Assembly: GCA_023411555.1 (NCBI GenBank)
Contig: JAEYOQ010000022.1
Coordinates: forward strand, 1-54,337
DNA from: Bacillota bacterium
GTDB lineage: Bacteria > Bacillota > Clostridia > Lachnospirales > Lachnospiraceae
Direction: 5' to 3'
DNA length: 54,337 nucleotides
A program made the translations under genes and the position numbers. The stretch's first letter is position 1; each line of letters starts with the position of its first letter. Shown piece by piece: positions 33,698 through 43,213 of the stretch. Below the pieces are notes generated by a model. The model was not told the DNA's origin. It ran no database searches and saw only the letters and a list, made by a program, of their open reading frames with translations.

Positions 33698-33781
33698 TCG
33701 AATATAGCAACCGTCGTCGGCGGATCTCATAGAACCAGAGTTCTAGCCAAGTTGAATATACATACAGTGATATTCACACTT

Positions 33782-33798
33782 AAAGGCGGAGAGCCTTT
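33782..33798 (-). terminator. Possible terminator of the YesM-type kinase gene
   Basis: AAAGGC-GGAGA-GCCTTT, a short stem 109 bp after the kinase stop. The tail is not a clear T run. Confidence 0.35.
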
Positions 33799-33906
33799 TG
33801 CCCTATTTCTATTATAGAAAAATCTCCAAGAAATGGCCTTGCTTATTTTTGACATTTCTTGTTCATTCTTGTTATTTATTACTTGATAAGCCCATCACCT
33901 TTACGG

Positions 33907-35730
33907 TTAAGCTTCAGGCTTATTCCAGGGGAGATTAGGTAAACTTGATTTAACCTTGGTTGGATCATAATTTAGAGGAATGGTTATGGTGGACGCTGTC
34001 TTACCTTCAGCAATTGACCTTATTGTCAAACCATATTCTTCACCATAAATCAGCTTGATACGTTCATTCACATTATAGATACCCATAGCCTCATGCCTTC
34101 CCTCCCTTTCTCCATCATTTCCAAATTTTCCCTCCAGTATTCTTTGGACACGCTGATGATCCTCCTCCGTCATCTCTTTACCTGTGTTAATGATTTGAAG
34201 AATTGCGTCAGGGCCCTGCTTATATACCTTAATCCAGATGATTCCACTCTTCACCTTCTCTACTCCGTGTACTGTAGCATTTTCAATTAGGGGCTGGAGA
34301 ATAAGCTGCGGCACCTCCAGTTGAAGAAGCTCATTATCGATCTCCTTTTCTATCTTCAATCTCTTGCCAAAGCGCATAGAAATTATATAGCAATAGGCAT
34401 CCACACAACGTAACTCCTCAGCGAGCTTAATCATCTTTCTATTGGAGCGATCCATACTGTAATTGAGCAATATGCCTAAGGCTTCTATCATTTTAGAGAC
34501 CGTAACATCACCAGCCATACGAGCCTGCCAGTTCATCATCTCCAGTGTGTTATTCAAAAAGTGAGGGTTGATCTGGGACTGCAGTGCGATAATCTTTGCG
34601 TCTTTTCTTGCCAGCTTCTCACTATAAGCATATTCAAAAAGATATTTAATCTCAGAGGACATCTGGTTGAAGGAGGACTTTAATACCTCGAATTCGGTAT
34701 TTGGCATTGGTTTTCCCTCCACCTGCATACCAATATCACCCTTTTCCAGACTTTTTGAAGCCTTTATCATTATCCCCATTGGTTTCGATATATGGTGAGA
34801 GATGAAGTATATCATATAGATGAACACCGGAATGATGATGATTGAAATTAAAAACATAACTCGATATAAATCCTGTAGCTCGGAGAAGATTATTTTTTCA
34901 TTGACAACCAGTATGGATCCAATATGAAAATCATCATATTTTTGCTGATAGATCATACCGATAAATGGCTTATCCTGAACCTTCTCCAGCATTCGATTTA
35001 CACTCCTAGAATACTTCTCCTTCAACATATTGATAATTCTTCTATGACTGGTTGTGTCTAGTACATCATCATAGACAATCATAGAATCAGTATCATCAAT
35101 ATAAAAGGCAAACTCATAGTCACTGTTTAGATAGATTCCATCAATGAGCTTATCCTTATTTAACTCCAAAATCAAGGTTCCGAATTTAGTATAATTGGTC
35201 GTAGTATAGAGGTTACGTATGATATATATTTTACCATTGATGATTCGGATGTACGCATCAGAGGTATCCTGCTTAGTAATCGAATGTGCCTCTTCGACAA
35301 CCTCATTCCTATATATATCAATATAATTACTTTCCTTTTGCTTTGTATAATAGATACGATCCGGCTCGTCACTCAGATAAAATACGGCAATCTCAAAACG
35401 ATTATCATTATAGAACTTACTGTTCAGGTTTCCTGTGATCTGACGGTAAAATTCTGTCTTTGTTAATGCATGACTAGTATAGTTATACCATGCCTTTTCA
35501 AGGATTAATTCATAGGATATCTTCTTCGAGATATCAATTGCTTCATCAATTCTTTGAGCATTAAAATAGGTGAAATTCTTAACTGCTTCTTCCATCAACT
35601 CGTTGGTTTTGCCTATCATGCTATTTCGATAGGATATGGTCATAAAGCAGTATAGTAAGCAAACAGGAATCATCCAGACAATCACTACCAGGATTAGTAA
35701 GGTTCGACGTAAAGAAACGATCTTTTTCAT
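33907..35730 (-). CDS. Sensor histidine kinase, YesM/LytS-like type
   Basis: A 607-aa membrane kinase. TM1 (about 10-32) and TM2 (about 288-311) bracket an extracellular sensing domain of about 255 residues. A HAMP linker (about 312-365) follows, then the His_kinase region with QSQINPHFLNNTLEMMNW, where His390 is the phosphoacceptor, and a HATPase domain with LQPLIENATVHG and GIYNVNERIKLIYGEEYG. This architecture pairs with YesN-type regulators, such as the one encoded two genes downstream. The ligand may be the sugar bound by the lipoprotein encoded between them. GGAGG is 8 nt from the ATG. Confidence 0.94.
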   Translation of the reverse strand: MKKIVSLRRTLLILVVIVWMIPVCLLYCFMTISYRNSMIGKTNELMEEAVKNFTYFNAQRIDEAIDISKKISYELILEKAWYNYTSHALTKTEFYRQITGNLNSKFYNDNRFEIAVFYLSDEPDRIYYTKQKESNYIDIYRNEVVEEAHSITKQDTSDAYIRIINGKIYIIRNLYTTTNYTKFGTLILELNKDKLIDGIYLNSDYEFAFYIDDTDSMIVYDDVLDTTSHRRIINMLKEKYSRSVNRMLEKVQDKPFIGMIYQQKYDDFHIGSILVVNEKIIFSELQDLYRVMFLISIIIIPVFIYMIYFISHHISKPMGIMIKASKSLEKGDIGMQVEGKPMPNTEFEVLKSSFNQMSSEIKYLFEYAYSEKLARKDAKIIALQSQINPHFLNNTLEMMNWQARMAGDVTVSKMIEALGILLNYSMDRSNRKMIKLAEELRCVDAYCYIISMRFGKRLKIEKEIDNELLQLEVPQLILQPLIENATVHGVEKVKSGIIWIKVYKQGPDAILQIINTGKEMTEEDHQRVQRILEGKFGNDGEREGRHEAMGIYNVNERIKLIYGEEYGLTIRSIAEGKTASTITIPLNYDPTKVKSSLPNLPWNKPEA

Positions 35731-35823
35731 CTGCTATGCCTCCGAATATATATATTATCCTATTTAAGTAAGGCTACCCTTATGTATCAGTTAAAACAAG
35801 ACTAAGATTATTTAATCAGAAAA

Positions 35824-35844
35824 GGGTTACCCAACGGATAACCC
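35824..35844 (-). terminator. Terminator of the chbP-mutase operon
   Basis: A 9-bp stem (GGGTTACCC with GGATAACCC, one wobble) with a 3-nt loop, followed on the minus strand by TTTTCTG. It lies about 190 bp after the mutase stop, in the 35731-36031 gap, which otherwise shows no clear feature. Confidence 0.75.
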
Positions 35845-36031
35845 AATGTTAGTTAATATGATTATAGCATAAAAATAGGAATTAGGAACTCTCCCCTGAT
35901 AAATTTTTAACTACTTACTGCTCACACCTGATTATATTCGCAGATATTCTGTGAATAAAGCTTTCAATAAAGCTAGCGTCGTATATTATTTTGAACCATG
36001 TATTGATATATTCATTTTATCAATGTTACGA

Positions 36032-37450
36032 TTATTCCTCAAGTCCTAGGAAGATTTCAAAAACTCGACATATATGCTTCTCTTGACCCTCTACAGGCAT
36101 CTCACAGAAGATACGAAGGAGTGGCTCTGTTCCTGAAAAACGAATTCCGATCCAGCCTCCGTTCTTAAAATATACCTTACAGCCATCCAGATATGAGATT
36201 TTCTCCACCTCCAAGGGTAGATCAGGCAGTAATTTATCTACCAGTAGCAGCTGATAGATCTCCTCCTTCTTCTGCTGGTCAAAACGGTAATCACGCTCCT
36301 CCATATAGGTACAACCGTACTCCTCGTAGATATCCTGGACGATCTCGGACAGCTTCTTCCCAACCACTGCGATCATTTCAACCAATAAGGATGCCGCATA
36401 TACACCGTCCTTTCCTTTGATATGGCCTCTGACAGTCAGACCACCGGAGGATTCGCCTCCAATCACTGCATCTGTCTCATACATTTTTGATGATATGTGC
36501 TTAAAACCAACCGGTACCTCATAACATACTTCACCGAAGCTCTCCGCTACTTTATCCAGCAAATGAGTGGTTGCTATGTTTCTGACTGCAGCCCCCTTCC
36601 ATCCCTTATATTTCAAAAGGTAATAGTATAGAAGCACAAGAATATCATTGGGATGTAAAAAGCGCCCATTATCATCGATGACACCAATTCGGTCTGCATC
36701 ACCGTCCGTAGCGATACCGATATCACACCGGTGGTCAATCACATAATTTTGCAGGCTTTTTAGGGTAGCAGCCGAAGGAGATGGCAACTTACCGCCAAAC
36801 AAGGTGTCATGACGATCATGAATGATAGAGACATCACACCTGGCTGTCAAAAGAATCGTACGCAGGGAGGTCTCACTTACACCGTACATCGGATCCAGTG
36901 CGATCCGAAGGCCGCAGTCACGAATAGACTGCATGTCTAGATTTTCAATAATATTATCAATATACTCATTCAAGGGATTTAGTTCAAATATCAGGCCGAT
37001 AGCTAAGGCCTTCTCATAATCCATTTCCACAATGTCTTCTTCGGTAACATCCTTGATATAATTTTCAATCTCCAATGTCTGGAATTCATCTGCATCTCTT
37101 CCACCATAGGTAAATACTTTTATTCCGTTATAAATCGCAGGATTATGGCTGGCGGTAATCATCATTCCATAAGGAAACTTATGCTTCATCACATAATACA
37201 TAATGAGTGGTGTCGGTGAAGAGCGATTGATCAGATATGCTTTGATGCCTTCTGCAGCAAAGACCTGAGCAGCCCAACGCATGGATTCTTTCGAAAGAAA
37301 ACGACGGTCATAACCAAGTACTATGCCTTTCTCCGTAACACCTTCGTCTTTTATCTTTTTTGCAAGGGCTTTGGTTAATATCTGAATATTTGCTTTGGTG
37401 AATTCTTCTCCAATGATAGCTCTCCAACCGCCGGTACCAAACTTTATCAT
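36032..37450 (-). CDS. Phosphohexomutase (phosphoglucomutase/phosphomannomutase family)
   Basis: A 472-aa alpha-D-phosphohexomutase with four domains: catalytic serine loop TASHNP (Ser101), metal loop DGDADR, sugar-binding loop GESSGG and phosphate-binding loop RFSGTEP. All four signatures are intact. Substrate is not encoded in these loops, but its position directly after a chitobiose phosphorylase gene suggests it converts the phosphorolysis product GlcNAc-1-P to GlcNAc-6-P; a role on glucose- or mannose-1-P is the alternative. Start at 37450 is fixed by GGAGGT. It is separated from chbP by 99 bp with a small hairpin. Confidence 0.92.
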   Translation of the reverse strand: MIKFGTGGWRAIIGEEFTKANIQILTKALAKKIKDEGVTEKGIVLGYDRRFLSKESMRWAAQVFAAEGIKAYLINRSSPTPLIMYYVMKHKFPYGMMITASHNPAIYNGIKVFTYGGRDADEFQTLEIENYIKDVTEEDIVEMDYEKALAIGLIFELNPLNEYIDNIIENLDMQSIRDCGLRIALDPMYGVSETSLRTILLTARCDVSIIHDRHDTLFGGKLPSPSAATLKSLQNYVIDHRCDIGIATDGDADRIGVIDDNGRFLHPNDILVLLYYYLLKYKGWKGAAVRNIATTHLLDKVAESFGEVCYEVPVGFKHISSKMYETDAVIGGESSGGLTVRGHIKGKDGVYAASLLVEMIAVVGKKLSEIVQDIYEEYGCTYMEERDYRFDQQKKEEIYQLLLVDKLLPDLPLEVEKISYLDGCKVYFKNGGWIGIRFSGTEPLLRIFCEMPVEGQEKHICRVFEIFLGLEE

Positions 37451-37508
37451 AACTACCTCCACTATGGCAACTGCCATTATAATGATTAGAATAATGGGAT
37501 TAAACTCT

Positions 37509-37530
37509 CAATGGGATTATAAGCCCATTG
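37509..37530 (-). repeat. Intercistronic hairpin between chbP and the mutase gene
   Basis: CAATGGG/CCCATTG, 7 bp, 8-nt loop, with a direct repeat of AATGGGATTA just before it. It may stabilise or process the transcript. Confidence 0.4.
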
Positions 37531-37549
37531 GTATTATTATCCCCTTGGT

Positions 37550-39943
37550 TTATTCACCCATGATTACAGTAACCTCATGGCAGGTTCCCTTCTGCTGTAC
37601 TTTAATACGATCTACTACCTTGCCATCCAGACGGAGTTCCTTCACACCCTTCATAACACCAGCAGGATTGGTGACATGGATCCGATAGGTTGCACCACGC
37701 CAGATTCTTGTCATATGGAACTCTGCCCAATCGGAAGGAATGCAGGGATCAATGATTAATTCCTCAATTCCGGGACGAACACCTAGCATATAATGGGTTG
37801 CAGAAAAATATGCCCAACCGCCGGTACCTGTCATAAAGGGATGTCTAGCACGCCCAAAGCCGATATGCTCCCTGCCCATGATGAACTGACAGTAGGAATA
37901 GGGCTCAGCTTCACGAATCTCAATCATGTCATTCTGATAATAAGGACATAGAGCATCATAGAATTTCATAGCACGATCACCACGACCAAGGATACATTCC
38001 GCTGCCCATGCCCAAGGATTCGGATGGCTGAAAATAGCTCCATTTTCCTTTAGTCCCGGATATACCCTGGTAATAAAGCCAATCTCTTCATCCGGAACAG
38101 TATAGGAGGGACCGTTCAACATGATACCGTAAGGTGTGTAAAGATATTGATCGATGGAATCCATGGCCTTCTTACCCTTCTCCACATCGGCTAAACCGGA
38201 TAATACTGCCCAGGCATTGGATTCCAGATGAATCTTTCCTTCCACATCATTCATGGTTCCAATCTTTCTACCGGTCTTTGTAATTCCACGAATATACCAT
38301 TCCTGATCCCAGAGCTCTTTTTCGCAAACTTCTTTTACATGCTTTTGCATGATTTCGTAGCGTTCTACATCTGTAGTCCTGCCTAAATATCTGGCCAGCT
38401 CTAAGAAATTACCCAGTGCCCAGTAATGTAAGAAGGATACCATGGCGCTTTCTCCACCACCCAGATTGAGACAGTCGTTCCAGTCTGCGCGAAGCCCCTT
38501 ACATATGCCATGACTTCCTACCTGCTCGTTGGAAAAGTCCAGTATCCTTGTCATATGCTCATAAACGGTTCCGCTACCACCATCGGCATAGGTGATGACC
38601 TCATCCAAGAAATCAATTTCACCGGTTTCTCGAACATACTCAGCGATGGAGCTCACCAGCCATAAGGCATCATCAGAGCAGGCCTGATCGATACCATGGA
38701 TGACATCATTTTTATTCGGATCAGGGATAACCGTCGGTGACTTAAAGGGTTTTACTTCATTATCAGGATCAAACCATTCCGGCTGGAACAGGTGTAAACC
38801 GTAACCCTTCGAGACCAAAGCACGTAAAAGCTCTACGATGCGCTGCTTGCATTTGTCTGGATTAGTATGTACTACAGTCATAGAATCTTGTGAAGTGTCA
38901 CGATATCCAAGACCAGTTCTTCCGCCCACTTCGATGAAGGAGGCAAAGCGTGAGAACATAACATTGATTTCAGCTTGATACAGAGTCCAGGTATTAATCA
39001 ATGTATTCATCCCCTCGTTTGGTGTCTGTATCTGAAGCTTATTACGTTTCTCTCTCCAATATTCAGCCATCTGGGCATAGGCGCGGTCAATCACACCAAA
39101 GTCAGAGTACTTATCACGGAGGCTTCTTCCGGCTTCCCGGTTGCCTTCCCCAAGAATAAATACCAGTCTGATCTCCTCACCCGGTTGTAGATATAACTTT
39201 TTGTGAAGAGAACCGCAGTGATTATTGCCCTTCTCAAAGGAGCCGCTACATATACCCCGTTCTACTGCTGTAGGATTACTCTCTGTATGATATAAGCCAA
39301 TGAATTTATCTCTGAGACAATCAAAGCTGTCGGGAGTAAAGTTAGCTGTAAAGAACTGATATCCAAACTCCTCATAGAACAAGTCATGTTCAATGATTCC
39401 ATCCGCATAGGAAGAACCTGCTGCGTAATTACTCATCTGAAAGTTACGGTTGTCCATATCGATATGATGATAAGAAAACTCTAGATAGGAAAAAATACTT
39501 AAGCATCTTGGCTTTGAATCCGTATTCTTGATGGTAACATCCCAAAGCTCTACCGGATCGTCGATTGGTATAAAAAGCTTCTGACTTGCTTCAATATTGC
39601 TGTAGGAACAGGAATACTTCGTGTAGGATAAGCCATGGCGACATTCATACTTTGCCTGATCCAGAGGTTTTCCTACGGGCTGCCAGGAGATACTCCAATA
39701 ATCCTTGCTTTCGTCGTCACGAAGATAAACATAATGACCCGGACGGTCCATAGGAACGCTGTTGGCTCTAAAACGGGTGATACGATGATATTCCGGAGAC
39801 TTATAAAAGATATAACCCCCAGCCGTGTGATTGATGACGGCACACATGTCTCTGACTCCTAGATAGTTCGTCCAAGAGGTGGGAAGATCCACCTTTTCAA
39901 TAACATATTCCTGATGCTCATTATCAAAATAGCCGTATTTCAT
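37550..39943 (-). CDS. chbP: GH94 phosphorylase, probably N,N'-diacetylchitobiose phosphorylase
   Basis: A 797-aa glycoside phosphorylase of family GH94. It would split a beta-1,4 disaccharide with phosphate to release an alpha-sugar-1-phosphate. Landmarks are AGGYIFYKSPEYHRITRFR, the N-terminal beta domain, DRPGHYVYLRDDES, FASFIEVGGRTGLGYRDTSQD, GLRADWNDCLNLGGGES (residues 483-499, containing the catalytic general acid Asp) and IDPCIPSDWAEFHMTRIWRG. From memory of the family, these segments agree much better with Vibrio chitobiose phosphorylase than with cellobiose phosphorylase, for example YVYLRDD and LNLGGGES. The protein has no signal peptide, so the disaccharide must be imported. A 10-bp inverted repeat surrounds its promoter. 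Confidence 0.88.
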   Translation of the reverse strand: MKYGYFDNEHQEYVIEKVDLPTSWTNYLGVRDMCAVINHTAGGYIFYKSPEYHRITRFRANSVPMDRPGHYVYLRDDESKDYWSISWQPVGKPLDQAKYECRHGLSYTKYSCSYSNIEASQKLFIPIDDPVELWDVTIKNTDSKPRCLSIFSYLEFSYHHIDMDNRNFQMSNYAAGSSYADGIIEHDLFYEEFGYQFFTANFTPDSFDCLRDKFIGLYHTESNPTAVERGICSGSFEKGNNHCGSLHKKLYLQPGEEIRLVFILGEGNREAGRSLRDKYSDFGVIDRAYAQMAEYWREKRNKLQIQTPNEGMNTLINTWTLYQAEINVMFSRFASFIEVGGRTGLGYRDTSQDSMTVVHTNPDKCKQRIVELLRALVSKGYGLHLFQPEWFDPDNEVKPFKSPTVIPDPNKNDVIHGIDQACSDDALWLVSSIAEYVRETGEIDFLDEVITYADGGSGTVYEHMTRILDFSNEQVGSHGICKGLRADWNDCLNLGGGESAMVSFLHYWALGNFLELARYLGRTTDVERYEIMQKHVKEVCEKELWDQEWYIRGITKTGRKIGTMNDVEGKIHLESNAWAVLSGLADVEKGKKAMDSIDQYLYTPYGIMLNGPSYTVPDEEIGFITRVYPGLKENGAIFSHPNPWAWAAECILGRGDRAMKFYDALCPYYQNDMIEIREAEPYSYCQFIMGREHIGFGRARHPFMTGTGGWAYFSATHYMLGVRPGIEELIIDPCIPSDWAEFHMTRIWRGATYRIHVTNPAGVMKGVKELRLDGKVVDRIKVQQKGTCHEVTVIMGE

Positions 39944-39947
39944 AAAA

Positions 39948-39999
39948 ATAACACACCTCCTCCATATATAATTTAATTATAATGAAGTGGGTGTGTTAT
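39948..39999 (-). promoter_or_regulatory. chbP promoter region with flanking 10-bp inverted repeat
   Basis: A TATAAT -10 box (39976-39981, minus strand) lacks a good -35. It lies between perfect arms ATAACACACC (39948-39957) and GGTGTGTTAT (39990-39999). The inner arm overlaps the ribosome binding site. This layout suggests an operator. Confidence 0.5.
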
Positions 40000-40075
40000 G
40001 GTATTGTTAGGAATGTTAATATTTGCTTGAATTTGCTATTCTGTTCTAATAGGGCATATTATATGCAAATACTAT

Positions 40076-42352
40076 TTAACTACGATAATAATTAATGAGA
40101 CAGCCCTTTAGAATGATTTCTCTCTCATCATCGGTTAATTCACCTAGAGTCAGTGTGAATTCCTTCATATCCTTGTTCACAACATAGGCCTTGATCTCAT
40201 TCACCTTCTCAGCTACAGCAGTTCGAATATCCTTTATAAATATGTAATCTCCGTTCTCAAAGGGAAGCTCTTCTTTAAACAAGAAGGGAAGCATACCCCA
40301 ATTAATAAGATTGGAACGGTAACGTTTGGTTGCATATTCCTTTGCAATGTTGGCAAAGCCACCTAATACCTTCTGGCAGCTGGCAGCCTGTTCTCTGGCA
40401 GACCCATCACCAGGCTTAACTGCATAAATCGTACTACCAATCTGGGTTACCTTAGGATCAAAGGGGAATTTGGCAGAGATGATTTCATAAACTGCTTTCA
40501 GCTCTTGATTAGCAGCTGTAGCATCTTCTCCTGCTATTCTCGCCTTCTCTGCCTTCTGCACCTCCTTGGCACGACCCACATAGCTGGGATCCTTACGAGA
40601 TAAGGTGTATTCGGCAAGCCCCAAAGGGTTCGATCGGAAGGAGGAGGTCTCACCGGAAGGAATGAGTTCATCCGTAGTCGTTACCGGATCATGGATTACA
40701 GACACAATCTTTAAGATCATATCATCACTTAAGGCGGTCATAGCCGGCCAATCTACGATTCCGGGACCAAACTTAATCTCCACACTATTATCCGGTTTTC
40801 CGATACCGTTATAGACACGATTATCATAAATTGTACTATCGAAATAGTACTTCGGATTAGTAAAGGTAACGTCAATATCTTCTGCTGAGGTCAGATATCC
40901 TTGGTTTGCTGCAGTAGCCGCAATACTTCTTGCATCCATCAGAGCAACGGAAGCAATCTGACCATTTGTAATCTTAGAGCCTTCTCGGTTCGGGAAGTTT
41001 CTTGTGGTATGACGGATACTAAAGCCATTGTTAGCCGGAACATCTCCTGCACCAAAGCATGGACCACAGAAGGCGGTACGAATTGTCGCACCACTGGCCA
41101 TAAGCTTCGCTACGCTTCCGTTCTTCACCAATTCCATGAATACTGGTTGGCTGGCAGGATATACACTGAGAGAGAATTCATCCGCACCAATGTACTTACC
41201 ATTCAGTATATCGGTAGCATCACAGATATTCTCAAAACCGCCTCCAGCACAGCCAGCGATGGTTCCTTGATCCACATATAATCTTCCGTTACGAATCTTA
41301 TCCTTTAAGGAAAATTTGACTTTATTATTATCTAAGCTGACAAGCGCCTTCTTCTCTACCTCGTCAAGAATATCGTATAGATTCGAATTTAACTCGTCAA
41401 TCGTATATACATTACTAGGATGGAAAGGCATAGCAATCATTGGCTTTATTTCTGAAAGATCTACATAGATCAAGCCGTCGTAATATGCTACCTTATCCGG
41501 AGCTAGTTCTTTATAAGCCTGGGGTCTGCCATGAATATCATAGAATTCCTTCACAGCACTATCGGTTCTCCATATGGAGGACAGACAGGTAGTCTCTGTC
41601 GTCATCACATCGATGCCGATACGGTAATCTACACTGAGGTTCTGTATGCCGTCTCCAACAAACTCCATTACCTTATTATTAACATAGCCGTTCGCAAATA
41701 CTGCACCGATAATGGCAAGGGCAACATCCTGAGGACCGACGCCCTTTCTCGGCTTTCCGGTCAGATACACCGCAACTACTTCTGGCATATTGATATCATA
41801 GGTGCGTTTTAATAGCTGCTTCACAAGCTCCGGTCCACCTTCACCGATTGCCATGGTACCCAAAGCACCATAACGGGTATGGCTATCAGAACCTAAAAGC
41901 ATAGTACCGCCCTCTGCCAGCATTTCACGGGCATATTGATGGATTACCGCTTGATGAGGGGGGACATAGACACCACCATATTTCTTGGCACAGGACAGAC
42001 CAAACATATGGTCATCCTCATTAATCGTACCGCCTACTGCACATAAGCTGTTATGACAGTTCGTAAGAACATAAGGCACCGGAAATCTTTCCAGTCCACT
42101 GGCTCTTGCTGTTTGTATAATACCAACGAAGGTAATATCATGGGAAGTTAATTTATCAAACCTAATCTTAAGCTTTTTATCATCACCTGAGGTGTTGTGT
42201 CCCGTTAATATCCCATATGCCATAGTACCTTTTTTTGCAGTTTCTTTCTCGAGCTCGGTACCTATTTTCATGTTTATTAAAGCAGTATCCTGCTCCTCGA
42301 CAATTTCAGTTCCATTCAATAGGTATGCACCTTTGTCATACAGCTTAATCAT
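40076..42352 (-). CDS. Aconitase-family hydratase
   Basis: A 758-aa [4Fe-4S] dehydratase of the aconitase superfamily. The cluster cysteines are Cys368 (IAGCAGG), Cys429 and Cys432 (FCGPC); LLGSDSHTR (153-160) is conserved, and the C-terminal swivel domain has GDGSAREQAA and YRSNLINWGMLP. The long single chain argues against LeuCD-type isomerase. It could be aconitase, but the N-terminal sequence (IKLYDKGAYLLNGTEIV) differs from AcnA and AcnB, so the substrate is open. No citrate synthase or isocitrate dehydrogenase is nearby. Start at 42352 is set by GGAGG eight nt upstream. Confidence 0.85.
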   Translation of the reverse strand: MIKLYDKGAYLLNGTEIVEEQDTALINMKIGTELEKETAKKGTMAYGILTGHNTSGDDKKLKIRFDKLTSHDITFVGIIQTARASGLERFPVPYVLTNCHNSLCAVGGTINEDDHMFGLSCAKKYGGVYVPPHQAVIHQYAREMLAEGGTMLLGSDSHTRYGALGTMAIGEGGPELVKQLLKRTYDINMPEVVAVYLTGKPRKGVGPQDVALAIIGAVFANGYVNNKVMEFVGDGIQNLSVDYRIGIDVMTTETTCLSSIWRTDSAVKEFYDIHGRPQAYKELAPDKVAYYDGLIYVDLSEIKPMIAMPFHPSNVYTIDELNSNLYDILDEVEKKALVSLDNNKVKFSLKDKIRNGRLYVDQGTIAGCAGGGFENICDATDILNGKYIGADEFSLSVYPASQPVFMELVKNGSVAKLMASGATIRTAFCGPCFGAGDVPANNGFSIRHTTRNFPNREGSKITNGQIASVALMDARSIAATAANQGYLTSAEDIDVTFTNPKYYFDSTIYDNRVYNGIGKPDNSVEIKFGPGIVDWPAMTALSDDMILKIVSVIHDPVTTTDELIPSGETSSFRSNPLGLAEYTLSRKDPSYVGRAKEVQKAEKARIAGEDATAANQELKAVYEIISAKFPFDPKVTQIGSTIYAVKPGDGSAREQAASCQKVLGGFANIAKEYATKRYRSNLINWGMLPFLFKEELPFENGDYIFIKDIRTAVAEKVNEIKAYVVNKDMKEFTLTLGELTDDEREIILKGCLINYYRS

Positions 42353-42390
42353 ACAGATAACCTCCCTAACCCCTTTTGGGGGCAATTTCC

Positions 42391-42927
42391 TTAGTCCTCT
42401 ATGAATCCTTCTGTCAGATTGATGGTATATTCCTCGTCACAATTGATCAGATTTGAAGTAATGATACCATTCTTTGCTTTAACAGTTAATTGAATCTTAT
42501 CCTCGTCTGTAGGGATAAAGTTAATGGTTGTCTTACCGCTAAAGATATCGTTAAAATAGCCTGCATCCACAAATAACTCATCATAGCCTTCGAACTTAAA
42601 ACGGATTTCAAGATTAGCCTCTGCGCCAAGCAGATCTATGGTTTCCTGAGGAAGACTTACTGTATTGCCCGGTGTAAGCTCTGTGATATTAATCCCTTCA
42701 TTATACGCTTCCTCCGGTCCTACATAGAACGCCTTAACATACTCAAGCTTCAGGTCGCTTTTATTTTTGATTACGATTTTGTTATCAGTACTTTCCATGT
42801 ATATTAATACGCTGATAATTAATAATACTGCAAGAACCGTAGCTCCAGCGATCGTCATCTTCCTTTTTGATTCAAAGAAGGTCTCCGGTTGAACGGATTT
42901 CGGCTGTTTCGCCTTAATTCTTCTCAT
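42391..42927 (-). CDS. Single-pass membrane protein of unknown function
   Basis: A 178-aa protein with a basic cytoplasmic N-terminus (MRRIKAKQPKS), one transmembrane helix (about 24-44) and an extracellular domain of about 130 residues rich in beta-strand pattern and acidic residues. No lipobox and no known motif. It lies 38 bp before the aconitase-family gene and probably shares its transcript; a functional link is not evident. GGAGGA precedes the ATG at 42927. Confidence 0.75.
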   Translation of the reverse strand: MRRIKAKQPKSVQPETFFESKRKMTIAGATVLAVLLIISVLIYMESTDNKIVIKNKSDLKLEYVKAFYVGPEEAYNEGINITELTPGNTVSLPQETIDLLGAEANLEIRFKFEGYDELFVDAGYFNDIFSGKTTINFIPTDEDKIQLTVKAKNGIITSNLINCDEEYTINLTEGFIED

Positions 42928-43134
42928 TTTGACATTCCTCCATACATTAATCTTTTTTTCAGACAATCTTAATGATAATAGGTTAACACAAAATAATCAA
43001 GTCTTTTTTCCACATGTAGCAAAAACAATTATTATCTATTATTGATTAAGTCTGTCTGAGGTACCTTCAATAGTAAGTTTCTCACAGTCAACGTAGATTT
43101 TTCATAAATAGGACTATAGTCTTAGAGTCATAAA

Positions 43135-43165
43135 GATAAGAGGCTGTTTCAAACAGCCTCTTATC
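43135..43165 (-). terminator. Terminator of kdgK
   Basis: Perfect 15-bp arms GATAAGAGGCTGTTT and AAACAGCCTCTTATC with a 1-nt formal loop, 48 bp after the kdgK stop. The remaining 42928-43134 sequence shows nothing I recognise. Confidence 0.8.
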
Positions 43166-43213
43166 GAGGGTTTAATCGTATATGTGTTAAAGGAATCGAA
43201 AGGTCATAGTTTC

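Noticed and set aside
40901..41281. A 126-codon plus-strand open frame inside the aconitase-family gene
   Set aside because: Antisense shadow; the minus-strand frame has all catalytic motifs.
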